This document shows positions 1-7,652 of a stretch of 56,208 bases of DNA, one piece after another. Source of the DNA: Pseudomonas sp. (GTDB taxonomy: Bacteria; Pseudomonadota; Gammaproteobacteria; Pseudomonadales; Pseudomonadaceae); NCBI RefSeq assembly GCF_017744435.1, contig NZ_JAGIBG010000041.1:1-56208 (forward strand), in the 5' to 3' direction. A model generated the notes under the pieces. That model made no database searches and was not told the DNA's origin. It worked only from the letters and a program-made list of their open reading frames with translations. Position 1 is the stretch's first letter. Each line of letters starts with the position of its first letter. The translations under genes and the position numbers were made by a program.

Positions 1-28
1 GCCGGCAAGCGCGGCTCCCACAGGGGCA
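1..28. repeat. Degenerate REP-like fragment
   Basis: The first bases (GCCGGCAAGCGCGGCTCCCA then CAGGGG) resemble the inner half and CTCCCACAGG tail of the P. putida REP element seen in five better copies in this window. It is cut by the window edge and lies just past the stop of the LuxR-type gene, a usual REP position. Only a partial match. Confidence 0.4.
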
Positions 29-38
29 TGCGCAGCAA

Positions 39-839
39 TCAGGGGTGTTGGGGATCGTGCCCCAACGATTGCAGGAACAGTGAAAACAGCTCTGGCTGTG
101 AAGAGATATCCAGCTTGGCATACAGGTGGCGACGATGAACCTTGATCGTCTCAGGTGAAATCGCCAGGCGCTCGGCCATGGCCTTCGAGGAAAACCCGCG
201 CAAGATCAACCGGGCAATCTCCAGCTCGCGTTCGGACAACACACCCGCGCCGAACTGGCTCAGGGCATCGCGCACCTGCACCGCCACCGGTTCGTCCTGC
301 GCCAGCACGCGCTTGCTACCGGCCTGCCAGTGTTGCTGCATCAGCGCCAGCACCCACGGGCAGAGCATCGCCAGCAGGCCGCACTGCTCGGCATCGAAGG
401 CCTCCCCCCGCCCCAGCGACAGGCTCAGCGCGCCCTGGCCCGGGAGCTGCAGGATGAACTGCACCTCATCCGCCAGCACATGGGCCTGGAACCAGCTGAT
501 GTAGTACTCGCTCTGGTGAAACTGGTCCGGCGCCACCTCGTCGAGCCGATACAAGCCACTGCCCACACCGTCCTGGCACGCGAGGTAGAACGGGTCGAGC
601 TGATACAGCCCGCTCAGGTACAACGACATCGCCACCGGCCCTGCCTGCGGCGTTGCATCGTGCTCTTCCAGCACCACCGGGGTACCGCTGCCGGGGTAGT
701 ACGCCGCCAGGGCGTTATCGAACGGCAACCAGCGATGCAGCAACAGGATCAGTTGCTTCCAGAAGCGTGGCTGACCGATCTGTTCGATGGTGCGGCCAAG
801 ATTGGCATGCATGCCGACTTCATGAAAAACGTTGTGCAC
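39..839 (-). CDS. LuxR-family transcriptional regulator
   Basis: A 266-residue protein whose C-terminal part (about residues 201-260) is a GerE/LuxR helix-turn-helix with the typical LSERELEIA start and SPETIKVHRRHLYAKLD recognition region. The N-terminal 180 residues are not a response-regulator receiver domain and I do not recognise a ligand domain; it is probably a sensory domain for a small molecule. The start is GTG at 839, with a GGGGAG ribosome binding site about 8 bases upstream; an ATG at 812 is the alternative. It is divergent from the permease and P1 peptidase genes, so it most likely controls them. Ligand unknown. Confidence 0.85.
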   Translation of the reverse strand: MHNVFHEVGMHANLGRTIEQIGQPRFWKQLILLLHRWLPFDNALAAYYPGSGTPVVLEEHDATPQAGPVAMSLYLSGLYQLDPFYLACQDGVGSGLYRLDEVAPDQFHQSEYYISWFQAHVLADEVQFILQLPGQGALSLSLGRGEAFDAEQCGLLAMLCPWVLALMQQHWQAGSKRVLAQDEPVAVQVRDALSQFGAGVLSERELEIARLILRGFSSKAMAERLAISPETIKVHRRHLYAKLDISSQPELFSLFLQSLGHDPQHP

Positions 840-897
840 CGTGCCGGCTCCCCTGAAAAGGTGATGCGATTTCCCTCCTTTGCAGCGCCCACGTCAA

Positions 898-930
898 GGG
901 GCGTAACCCCAAATGGTAATTGGCCGGCCA
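898..930. promoter_or_regulatory. Candidate operator dyads in the LuxR/permease divergent region
   Basis: Two dyads lie between the divergent genes: GGGG-CGTAA-CCCC at 898-910 and the perfect palindrome TGGCCGGCCA at 921-930. Their position suits binding by the adjacent LuxR-type protein. Function is inferred from position only. Confidence 0.3.
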
Positions 931-1009
931 CTGCGCCAGGCCTAGATTGCAGCCCATGCAGCACCCCATCCGCAGGGTGTTCGCGCCCTTCGTCACTGCC
1001 TCAACCCCC

Positions 1010-1017
1010 AATAACAA
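1010..1017 (+). promoter_or_regulatory. Crc/Hfq-type CA motif before the permease start
   Basis: AATAACAA fits the AANAANAA motif bound by Hfq/Crc in Pseudomonas and sits just upstream of the GAGG ribosome binding site (1021-1024) of the permease. In pseudomonads such motifs let preferred carbon sources block translation of amino-acid uptake genes. The motif is short, so chance occurrence is possible. Confidence 0.4.
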
Positions 1018-1032
1018 TTCGAGGAAAACGAC

Positions 1033-2382
1033 ATGCACGACAGTGCGCTAAAGCCCAGCCTGGGCATGCTCGATGTGGTTGCGATCACCGTTTCGGCGGT
1101 GACCCCGGCCAGTTCCGTGTTCGTCATTGCGCCATTCGCCATTGCCCAGGCCGGCAGCGGCGCGGTGCTGGCTTTCGTGCTGGCGGCAGTGCTGGCGCTG
1201 ATGTTCGCCTGGTGCTATGCCGAGCTGGGCCGGGCCCACAGTTCTGCTGGCGGCGAGTATGTGTATGCCAAGCGCGTGTTCGGCGGCCTGGCCGGCTACG
1301 CCACCTTCCTCACGGTGCTGGTCTCGCTGCTGTTCATTCCACCGGTGCTGGCCACCGGGGCCGCCACCTACCTGAACAGCGCCCTGGGCACGGCCTTCGA
1401 TACCCAGACCGTGGCCCTGGCGATCGTCGCCGGCAGTTACGCCCTCGGCATCCTCAACATCCGCCTCAACGCCTGGGTCACGGGCGTGTTCCTGTTGTGC
1501 GAAATGGCGGCAGTGCTGGTCATCGTGGCGCTGGGCCTGGGTAACGTGAGCCAGCCGCTGAGCGTGTTGATTACGCCCCAGCACATGGACCACGGCCTGC
1601 TGAGCGCCGCCCCCTGGACGCTGGTATTCGCCTCGATCGGCACGGCACTGTTCGCCTACAACGGCTTCGGCGCCGCCGTGGTGCTGGCCGAAGACATGAA
1701 GGACGGTGGCCGCAGCACCCATCGGGCAGTGCTCTGGTCCCTGGCGCTGGTGGTGGCCATCGAACTGGTGCCCATTTGCGCGCTGTTGCTGGGCGCGCCA
1801 TCGCTGGAGGCGCTGCTGGCCAGCAGCGACCCGATCGGCTACCTGCTCACCGCCCACGGCAACCCGACGCTGTCACGGCTGGTGAGCGCGGGCATTTTCC
1901 TCTCGGTGTTCAATGCCATCATCGCCATCGTCATCCAGTCCGGCCGGGTGATCTTCAGCAGTGGCCGCGATCAACTGTGGACGCCTACCTTGAACCGCCT
2001 GTTCACCCGCATCCACCCTCGCTGGGATTCGCCCTGGCTGGCCACCCTGCTGCTGGCCATACCGTCTGCCGCCCTGAGCTTCAGCTCCGATCTGGAAGAG
2101 ATGACCTCCTTCACCGTGCTGCTGCTCCTGATGGTGTACCTGGCGGTCGCGCTGTGCGCGCTGTTCAGCCGCGTGCTGCGCAGCGACCGCGAACACCCCT
2201 ATCGCATGCCCTTGTGGCCGTTGCCAGCGTTGCTGGCGGTGGTCGGCGCGGGTTATCTGCTGCTCAGCGGCCTGCTTGGCGCGCCCCTTCGCGACATCCT
2301 CATCATTCTTGCGTTGCTGGCCGTCTCGGTGATGCTCTACAGCACCTACGGCAAGTTCAGCCCAGCCTTCCAGAAACTCTGA
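1033..2382 (+). CDS. APC-family amino-acid permease
   Basis: A 449-residue inner-membrane protein with about 12 hydrophobic segments. It has the APC-superfamily N-terminal pattern: an early helix with VAITVSAVTPASSVFVIAP, then GGEYVYAKRVFG at about residues 76-87 (the GGxYxY motif). The ATG follows GAGG by 8 bases. The P1 peptidase gene begins 30 bases after its stop, so the two are probably cotranscribed and the permease may import a peptide or amide the peptidase cleaves. Substrate cannot be read from the sequence. Confidence 0.85.
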   Translation: MHDSALKPSLGMLDVVAITVSAVTPASSVFVIAPFAIAQAGSGAVLAFVLAAVLALMFAWCYAELGRAHSSAGGEYVYAKRVFGGLAGYATFLTVLVSLLFIPPVLATGAATYLNSALGTAFDTQTVALAIVAGSYALGILNIRLNAWVTGVFLLCEMAAVLVIVALGLGNVSQPLSVLITPQHMDHGLLSAAPWTLVFASIGTALFAYNGFGAAVVLAEDMKDGGRSTHRAVLWSLALVVAIELVPICALLLGAPSLEALLASSDPIGYLLTAHGNPTLSRLVSAGIFLSVFNAIIAIVIQSGRVIFSSGRDQLWTPTLNRLFTRIHPRWDSPWLATLLLAIPSAALSFSSDLEEMTSFTVLLLLMVYLAVALCALFSRVLRSDREHPYRMPLWPLPALLAVVGAGYLLLSGLLGAPLRDILIILALLAVSVMLYSTYGKFSPAFQKL

Positions 2383-2412
2383 CCCACAACGCTCTGACCC
2401 ACAGGAGTCCCT

Positions 2413-3516
2413 ATGCGCGCTCGTCAACTTGGTATCACCCTGGGCCATGGCTTGCCCGGTCAATTCAACGCCATCACCGATGTACCCGGCATCCGAGTCG
2501 GCCACAGCACCTTGATGGCCGACAGTGCCGACAAACAGGTCCGCACCGGCGTGACGGTGATTCAGCCACGCCCGGCAGCGGCCCGCCTGGCGCCTTGCTT
2601 TGCCGGGGTCCACGTACTCAACGGCAACGGCGATGCCACGGGCCTTGAGTGGATCCGCGAAGCCGGCCTGCTCACCACCCCGATTGCCATCACCAACACC
2701 CACAGTGTCGGGGTGGTGCGCGACGCGCTGATCGCCGCAGAACGCGACACCCTGGCCGACCCGTCGGTGTACTGGTGCATGCCCGTGGTGCTGGAGACCT
2801 ACGATGGCCTGCTCAACGATATCTGGGGCCAACACGTAGGGCCCGACCAGGTGAACGAAGCGCTGGCCCGCGCCGAGTCCGGGCCGGTTGCCGAAGGTGC
2901 GGTGGGCGGCGGCACCGGTATGATCTGCCATGAGTTCAAGGGCGGTATCGGCACGGCTTCACGGCGCCTGCCACCTGACCAGGGGGGCTGGACGGTGGGC
3001 GTGCTGCTGCAGGCCAACCACGGCCAGCGGCAGGAGCTGCGGGTCGATGGCTACCCGGTCGGCCGGGTGCTCGACGATATCCCCTCACCCTTCGCCGAAC
3101 GGGGTGAGCCGGGCATGGGCTCGATCGTGGTGATCATTGCCACCGATGCACCGTTGCTGCCCCACCAGTGCCAGCGTCTGGCGCAGCGGGCCTCGATCGG
3201 CATCGCCCGGACCGGGGGCGGTACCGAAGATGCCAGCGGCGATCTGTTCGTGGCGTTTTCCACTGCCGACCAGCAACTGCCGCCTGCGGCCTATGGGCGC
3301 AAGGGGGTGCCATTCAGTCAGCCGGTGCAGATGCTCGCCAACGACCATATCACGCCGCTTTTCATGGCGGCGGCGGAGGCGGTGGAGGAAGCCATCGTCA
3401 ACGCGCTGGTAGCAGGCGAAGACATGCTTACAGCGGATGGCGTGTTGGTGCCGGGGCTGGGTGGGCAACGCTTGCTGAGCGCGATGCGCCAGGTGGGCTG
3501 GCGCATCGGCGAGTAA
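2413..3516 (+). CDS. P1-family (DmpA-type) autoprocessing aminopeptidase
   Basis: A 367-residue protein of the DmpA / beta-aminopeptidase family, N-terminal nucleophile hydrolases that cleave themselves into two subunits. The family landmarks are present: GGGTGM at 165-170, CHEFKGGIGTASR at 172-184, and GMG|SIVVIIATDAPLLPHQ. The Gly236-Ser237 bond is the expected cleavage site and Ser237 the nucleophile, giving subunits of about 236 and 131 residues. Substrates in the family include N-terminal D- or beta-amino acids and amino-acid amides or esters. There is no signal peptide, so it is probably cytoplasmic. Start ATG is preceded by AGGAG. Its partner is the permease upstream. Confidence 0.88.
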   Translation: MRARQLGITLGHGLPGQFNAITDVPGIRVGHSTLMADSADKQVRTGVTVIQPRPAAARLAPCFAGVHVLNGNGDATGLEWIREAGLLTTPIAITNTHSVGVVRDALIAAERDTLADPSVYWCMPVVLETYDGLLNDIWGQHVGPDQVNEALARAESGPVAEGAVGGGTGMICHEFKGGIGTASRRLPPDQGGWTVGVLLQANHGQRQELRVDGYPVGRVLDDIPSPFAERGEPGMGSIVVIIATDAPLLPHQCQRLAQRASIGIARTGGGTEDASGDLFVAFSTADQQLPPAAYGRKGVPFSQPVQMLANDHITPLFMAAAEAVEEAIVNALVAGEDMLTADGVLVPGLGGQRLLSAMRQVGWRIGE

Positions 3517-3520
3517 CCTG

Positions 3521-3553
3521 CGCCCCACAGGCGCGCTAGCGTCTGTGGGGGCG
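3521..3553. terminator. Hairpin between convergent P1 peptidase and xenA
   Basis: CGCCCCACAG and CTGTGGGGGCG form a stem with one bulge in the 46-bp gap between two convergent genes. No strong T-run follows on either strand, so termination is only likely from position. Confidence 0.45.
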
Positions 3554-3562
3554 GCTCAAGGC

Positions 3563-4654
3563 TCAGCGATAACGTTCGAGCCAGTGCGCATAGGGTGCCG
3601 GCAAGGTCCAGGAGGCCTTGTCCACGCCCAGCTCCTTGGCTGCGAAGTACGCCCAGTGCGGGTCGGCCAGGTGCGCACGGCCAACCGATACCAGGTCCAG
3701 CTGACGTGACTGCAGTGCTTCCTCGGCGAGTTGCGGTGTACCAAAGCCCCACGCCGAAGTCACCGGCAGCCCTGCCTCACGACGAACGCGCTCGGCAATC
3801 GGGCCCATGAATGCAGGGCCCCATGGAATGTTGGTTTCGGGAATGGTGAAACCGACACTGACGCTCAGCAGGTCCAGCCCGCCCGCTTTGAAGCGGCGCG
3901 CCAGCTCGATCGATTCTTCCAGGGTCTGCTCATCGCGACCGTCATATTCCAGCACCCCAAAGCGCGCGGTCAGCGGCAGGTTCTCCGGCCAGACTTCACG
4001 CACGGCGGCCAGGGTTTCGAGCAGGAAACGGCTGCGGTTGTCGAAGCTGCCCCCATAGGCATCGGTGCGCTGGTTGGAGTGCTCGGAGAAGAAGCTCTGC
4101 CCCAGGTAGCCGTGGGCGAAGTGCAGCTCGATCCACTCGAAGCCGGCATCACGCGCACGGCGCGCGGCGTCGACGAAATCCTGCTTGACCCGGGCGATGT
4201 CGCCCAGGGTCATCTCGCGCGGTACTTTCGGCAGGTGTGCGCCAAAGGCGATGGCCGACGGCGCGATAGTGTCCCAGCCGCGGGCATCGTCGCCGGCGAT
4301 GTGGTCGTCACCTTCCCACGGGCGGTTGGCGCTGGCCTTGCGCCCGGCGTGGGCAATCTGGATACCCGGCACCGAGCCGGCAGCCTTGATCGCCTGCACC
4401 ACCGGCACGAAAGCCTGGGCATGGGCGTCGCTCCAGATCCCGGCGCAACCGGGGGTAATGCGCCCTTCCGGCGCCACCGCGGTGGCCTCGACCACCAGCA
4501 GGCCGGCACCGCCCCGGGCCAGGCCGGCCAGGTGCACATGGTGCCAGTCGTTGATCATGCCGTCCTCGGCCATGTACTGGCACATCGGCGGGATGGCGAT
4601 GCGGTTGCGCAAAGTGACATCTTTGAGGGTGTAAGGTTGGAACAGGGCAGACAT
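3563..4654 (-). CDS. xenA: Xenobiotic reductase A, Old Yellow Enzyme family
   Basis: A 363-residue FMN-dependent NAD(P)H:flavin oxidoreductase almost identical, as I recall it, to P. putida XenA, which reduces enones, nitrate esters and nitroaromatics. Cys25 and Tyr27 (PPMCQYM) are the unusual active-site pair of the YqjM/XenA subclass. The substrate-binding HFAHGYLGQSFFSEHSN stretch and the C-terminal WLERYR carrying the inter-subunit Trp are present. The reading frame extends far upstream, but the start is set at ATG 4654 by homology to the known N-terminus. It is divergent from the ArsR-type regulator across a perfect dyad. Confidence 0.95.
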   Translation of the reverse strand: MSALFQPYTLKDVTLRNRIAIPPMCQYMAEDGMINDWHHVHLAGLARGGAGLLVVEATAVAPEGRITPGCAGIWSDAHAQAFVPVVQAIKAAGSVPGIQIAHAGRKASANRPWEGDDHIAGDDARGWDTIAPSAIAFGAHLPKVPREMTLGDIARVKQDFVDAARRARDAGFEWIELHFAHGYLGQSFFSEHSNQRTDAYGGSFDNRSRFLLETLAAVREVWPENLPLTARFGVLEYDGRDEQTLEESIELARRFKAGGLDLLSVSVGFTIPETNIPWGPAFMGPIAERVRREAGLPVTSAWGFGTPQLAEEALQSRQLDLVSVGRAHLADPHWAYFAAKELGVDKASWTLPAPYAHWLERYR

Positions 4655-4683
4655 GGGCAGCTCCGGATCATCTGGATACGATT

Positions 4684-4701
4684 GTTCGATCATAATCGAA
4701 C
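4684..4701. promoter_or_regulatory. ArsR-type operator dyad between xenA and its regulator
   Basis: GTTCGAT-CATA-ATCGAAC is a perfect 7-bp inverted repeat with a 4-bp spacer. It lies 30 bp upstream of xenA and directly touches the start region of the divergent regulator at 4703. Size, symmetry and location fit a site for an ArsR/SmtB-fold dimer controlling both genes. Confidence 0.65.
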
Positions 4702-4702
4702 T

Positions 4703-5038
4703 ATGGCAATTGATGAAACCCCCGTTATCATGTCGGCCATGCGAGCCTACCAACACCCCAACCCTGAAGACCTGATTCTCGAGCGCGTGCTCTACGCACT
4801 GAGCGACCCGGTGCGCCTGGGCATCGTCCGCCACCTGGCCGGCGTGGCCGAGGCCAGCTGCGGCGAGCTCGATGGCGGGCGGCCGAAGTCGAGCATGTCG
4901 CACCATTTCCGCGTGTTGCGTGATGCGGGGTTGGTGCATACCCGCAATGTCGGGACCACCCACATGAATTCGCTGCGCAGCGAAATGCTGGGCGAGCGGT
5001 TTCCCGGGTTGCTGGACTGCATTCTGAAACAGATCTGA
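4703..5038 (+). CDS. ArsR-family winged-helix regulator
   Basis: A 111-residue helix-turn-helix protein: ALSDPVRLGIVRHL, then CGELDGG and KSSMSHHFRVLRDAGLV form the ArsR-family winged helix. There is no CVC metal-binding box, so it probably senses an organic or redox signal rather than a metal. Start ATG 4703 is chosen because it opens next to the dyad; ATG 4730 (MSAMRAYQH) is in frame and also possible, and would leave the dyad fully in the leader. It is divergent from xenA, its probable target. Confidence 0.85.
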   Translation: MAIDETPVIMSAMRAYQHPNPEDLILERVLYALSDPVRLGIVRHLAGVAEASCGELDGGRPKSSMSHHFRVLRDAGLVHTRNVGTTHMNSLRSEMLGERFPGLLDCILKQI

Positions 5039-5043
5039 TTTCG

Positions 5044-5155
5044 GCCTGTGCCGGCCTCTTCGCGGGCACGCCCGCTCCCACAGGTACGGCGTCGCCCGCA
5101 GGCTTGGTGCTATCCCTGTGGGAGCGGGCGTGCCCGCGAATGGGCCGGTACAGGC
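5044..5155. repeat. REP pair (inverted) between convergent genes
   Basis: Two copies of the P. putida REP element in opposite orientation, 5051-5084 (CCGGCCTCTTCGCGGGCACG then CCCGCTCCCACAGG) and 5115-5148. The flanks extend the symmetry to 5044-5155 (GCCTGT..ACAGGC). The pair fills the gap between the ends of the ArsR-type gene and the SufR-like gene. Confidence 0.9.
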
Positions 5156-5159
5156 AACC

Positions 5160-5777
5160 TCAATGCTGATCCTTGCGCAGTGCAAAGCGGCACACCTGCC
5201 CTCCCCTGAGCATGCACTCCTCATGGCTGACTTCAGCGCCGCCGAGCGTGCCGATCAAGGCCAGGTCCAGCTCACACACCACCGGATGCGCCTTGGCCAG
5301 ATGATGGAACACGCAATTGTGCGCCACGATCTGCGGCTCGCCTGAAGAACGGAAGAACACTTCGGCCTCATACCCTGCCGCATTCATGTGCTCGACGATC
5401 CGCCCCTCATCCACCACCTCAGCCTCCAGGTCCGTCGCCAGCTTGCGCCCCAACTGCCGCATCAGCGCCAGCAACGCCTCCTGCCCCATCAAGCCCGCCA
5501 CTTCACCAATCAGCAAATTGGCCAGCAGTGGATACTGCCGAGGGAACAGTTCGCGGCCATGCTCGGTCAGCTGGTGCAGTTGCTCCGGCCGACGCCCGGT
5601 GGGACGGGTAGCGCCGCGCTTGACCAGGCCGTCACGTTCCAGCGCGGCCAGGTGCTGGCGCACTGCCGTACGGGTAACGGCCAGGGCCTGCGCCAGTTCG
5701 TCGATGCTCATGCCGGCCGGCTGATGCAGCAACGCGTGGAGCAGGTCCTGTTGGGTACGGCCAAGGCCTTCGAGCAT
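5160..5777 (-). CDS. SufR-like winged-helix regulator with four cysteines
   Basis: A 205-residue DeoR/ArsR-like helix-turn-helix protein. Residues 1-60 form the winged helix (SIDELAQALAVTRTAVRQHL). The C-terminal half carries Cys155, Cys168, Cys188 and Cys196 (C-X12-C-X19-C-X7-C) in the context NCVFHHLAKAHPVVCELD and EECMLRGGQVCRF. This closely resembles the iron-sulfur cluster site of SufR-type regulators. It is therefore a likely Fe-S or redox sensor; the target is unknown. Its ATG overlaps the stop of the upstream exported-protein gene (TGATG), so the two are translationally coupled. Confidence 0.8.
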   Translation of the reverse strand: MLEGLGRTQQDLLHALLHQPAGMSIDELAQALAVTRTAVRQHLAALERDGLVKRGATRPTGRRPEQLHQLTEHGRELFPRQYPLLANLLIGEVAGLMGQEALLALMRQLGRKLATDLEAEVVDEGRIVEHMNAAGYEAEVFFRSSGEPQIVAHNCVFHHLAKAHPVVCELDLALIGTLGGAEVSHEECMLRGGQVCRFALRKDQH

Positions 5778-6421
5778 CAGAACTTGTCCGGGAACTGCTT
5801 GACCAACGCCGCCGTGAGGGCGTCGGACAAAGTCAGGATATGCTCGCGCATCATCGCCCAGGTGCGCGCCTCACCCGCGTAGTCACCGGCCGCCAGCTGG
5901 TCGATCTGCGCCACGTGATGGCCACCGTGGGCGCTGAGCAAGGTCAGCAAGGTCTGCTCCGGCAGGTTCGGGTTGGCCTTGGCCAGGAACGCGGCGATGG
6001 CCTTGGCATTGCTGCCCAGGTCGTTGACGGCGGCTTGCTGCCCCTTCTTGTCCTTGGCCACGGTGGCATCGCTGTAGTGCTTGATCGCGCCCCAGTGGCC
6101 GGCGAGCAGCTTGAGCAGCTGATCGGCGGCGGGCTGGCCATACAGCGGGGCGATGCTATTGGCGATTTTGGTGGCGTCGGTCACCACCTCATTGGCCGCG
6201 ACTGCGGCTTGCTTGGCGTTGCCGGCCTGGTTGGCGACGGCATAGTTGCGAACCCAGAAAATGTGCTCGACCCACAGGTCGCGCAAAGCCATGCGCGTGG
6301 TCATTGCACCGGATTCGGCGGGTTTGGCGGCGGGGGTTGCAGAGGAGTAGGAGTAGCTTTGGCTCCATGCCGGCTGGGCGCACAGGGCGAGCAGCAACAA
6401 GGCGGCAATCTTGATGTTCAT
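5777..6421 (-). CDS. Exported protein of unknown function
   Basis: A 214-residue protein with a clear signal peptide (MNIKIAALLLLALCAQPAWSQ). The mature part is mainly helical, with WVEHIFWVRNYAV, HWGAIKHYSDA and LLSAHGGHHVAQIDQL. The several His residues in helices could bind metal, though that is inference. ATG 6421 is chosen because GGAGG precedes it at normal distance and it opens the signal peptide; the frame continues upstream without a better start. It is the first gene of a two-gene unit with the SufR-like regulator, so it is probably part of a redox or iron response. Confidence 0.75.
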   Translation of the reverse strand: MNIKIAALLLLALCAQPAWSQSYSYSSATPAAKPAESGAMTTRMALRDLWVEHIFWVRNYAVANQAGNAKQAAVAANEVVTDATKIANSIAPLYGQPAADQLLKLLAGHWGAIKHYSDATVAKDKKGQQAAVNDLGSNAKAIAAFLAKANPNLPEQTLLTLLSAHGGHHVAQIDQLAAGDYAGEARTWAMMREHILTLSDALTAALVKQFPDKF

Positions 6422-6525
6422 GACGGCACCCTCCTGGAGGGGATCGGCTGACAAGATTAATTTAAGCATCAAAATATGTTTTTATTCGGCCGCCGTCGGA
6501 ATTCCGATCAATGGTTTGCCCATTG

Positions 6526-6557
6526 AAAACAGCAGCCACGGGAGGCTTCCCGTGGCT
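6526..6557 (-). terminator. Rho-independent terminator of the LysR gene
   Basis: AGCCACGGGA (6534-6543) and TCCCGTGGCT (6548-6557) form a 10-bp stem with a 4-base loop, followed on the minus strand by a TTTT run. It ends the LysR gene that stops at 6579. Confidence 0.75.
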
Positions 6558-6578
6558 TATGCGCCCGGCGCTGCAAGG

Positions 6579-7448
6579 TCAGGCGCTGATGGCGTCCAGG
6601 CTGCGGATGGGCGTGGGGACCGCGCAGAACAGCGGGAACTCTTCCTCGATGATCCACGGCTCCTTCATGACCAGGTAAACATCGAGAAAGTCGGAGAAAC
6701 CCGGCCAGATGCACAGGTCATTGGCCTCGGCAACCGCCCGCGACAGCACGCCCACGCCGCCGAAACTCTTGATCATCGATACGCTGACGATCTCGCTGCC
6801 GGAATGGAACACGGTTGCCGCGTCCAGCATGCCTGGCCGGCGCTCGGCGAAGCGGGTAAAGATCGAATGATACGGGCATTCAGGCAAAGGCTTGATCACC
6901 GCGCAGGGCGCTGAGCGGTCATTGCTGGTTGACGAGGCAACGACTTCGATACGCAAGCCCTTCAGCGGCACCGAATGATAGTTTTCGCCGATGCTGTCGC
7001 CGAGCACCACCACCATGTCCGCTTCGTCCTTGGCCAGCTTGACCAGGTTGTCGGGCGACTCCGAGCAACTGAAGATCGGGTTGTAGCCGGACAACTTGCT
7101 GACCACGGCGCCCATGATCTGCTGGTTGATTTCCATCGACAGCGTGCTGTTCAAGGCAACCCGCAACGGCAGGCGCTGGTTGCGGCTCTGGCGCAACTGG
7201 TTGATCTTCAGCTGCATGCGCTCGGATGAACGCACGATTTCCAGGACATGCGGCAGGATGCCCATGCCCTCCTGGGTCAGCGATACCCCTTTGTTGGTCC
7301 GGTCGAACAATTTGAAGCCGCAATGATCTTCGAGCTTTTTCAACTGAGCAGCCAAGGCCTGGACCGTGACGTGTACCTGTTCGGCCGCATCGGTGATCGA
7401 GCCCGTGCGGGCTACGGTCACGATGTTTTTAAGCACCTTGATGTCCAT
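6579..7448 (-). CDS. LysR-family regulator of the dioxygenase/exporter operon
   Basis: A 289-residue LysR-type protein. Residues 1-60 are the HTH (MDIKVLKNIVTVARTGSITD, then AAEQVHVTVQALAAQLKKLE). Most family members have Q-S-A/S in the recognition helix; here it is VTVQALAAQL, a modest variation. The effector domain is of usual size. The gene is divergent from the five-gene operon at 7653-10332, with a perfect dyad 20 bp upstream of its own start, the usual arrangement for a LysR activator controlling its neighbour. The effector is probably an amino acid or its derivative, by context. Confidence 0.88.
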   Translation of the reverse strand: MDIKVLKNIVTVARTGSITDAAEQVHVTVQALAAQLKKLEDHCGFKLFDRTNKGVSLTQEGMGILPHVLEIVRSSERMQLKINQLRQSRNQRLPLRVALNSTLSMEINQQIMGAVVSKLSGYNPIFSCSESPDNLVKLAKDEADMVVVLGDSIGENYHSVPLKGLRIEVVASSTSNDRSAPCAVIKPLPECPYHSIFTRFAERRPGMLDAATVFHSGSEIVSVSMIKSFGGVGVLSRAVAEANDLCIWPGFSDFLDVYLVMKEPWIIEEEFPLFCAVPTPIRSLDAISA

Positions 7449-7467
7449 TCACTTCCCCTCCCCGTTC

Positions 7468-7488
7468 CGTTGACGCAGGCCGTCAACG
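7468..7488. promoter_or_regulatory. Candidate LysR binding dyad
   Basis: CGTTGAC-N7-GTCAACG is a perfect 7-bp inverted repeat, 20 bp from the LysR start and about 165 bp from the dioxygenase start. Interrupted dyads of this size with T and A in the arms are typical of LysR recognition sites. Confidence 0.55.
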
Positions 7489-7652
7489 AAAGGCATGAGG
7501 ATATCGCACAACCGCCGGCACTGTCTGCCCGATAACGGTGCATGCCGTCTGGGTAGCAAGCAACGGTTGAGGCACGTCAAAAAAAAGTGAAGTTTCGGCG
7601 GACGATTCAACTGTTAGATTTTTGTCAGCGTTTACATAAAAAGAGATTTGCC

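Noticed and set aside
3731..4702. Long N-terminal extension of the ArsR-type gene in the same frame
   Set aside because: The extra 324 codons run antisense to xenA; the protein family is about 110 residues and the operator dyad lies just before the chosen start.
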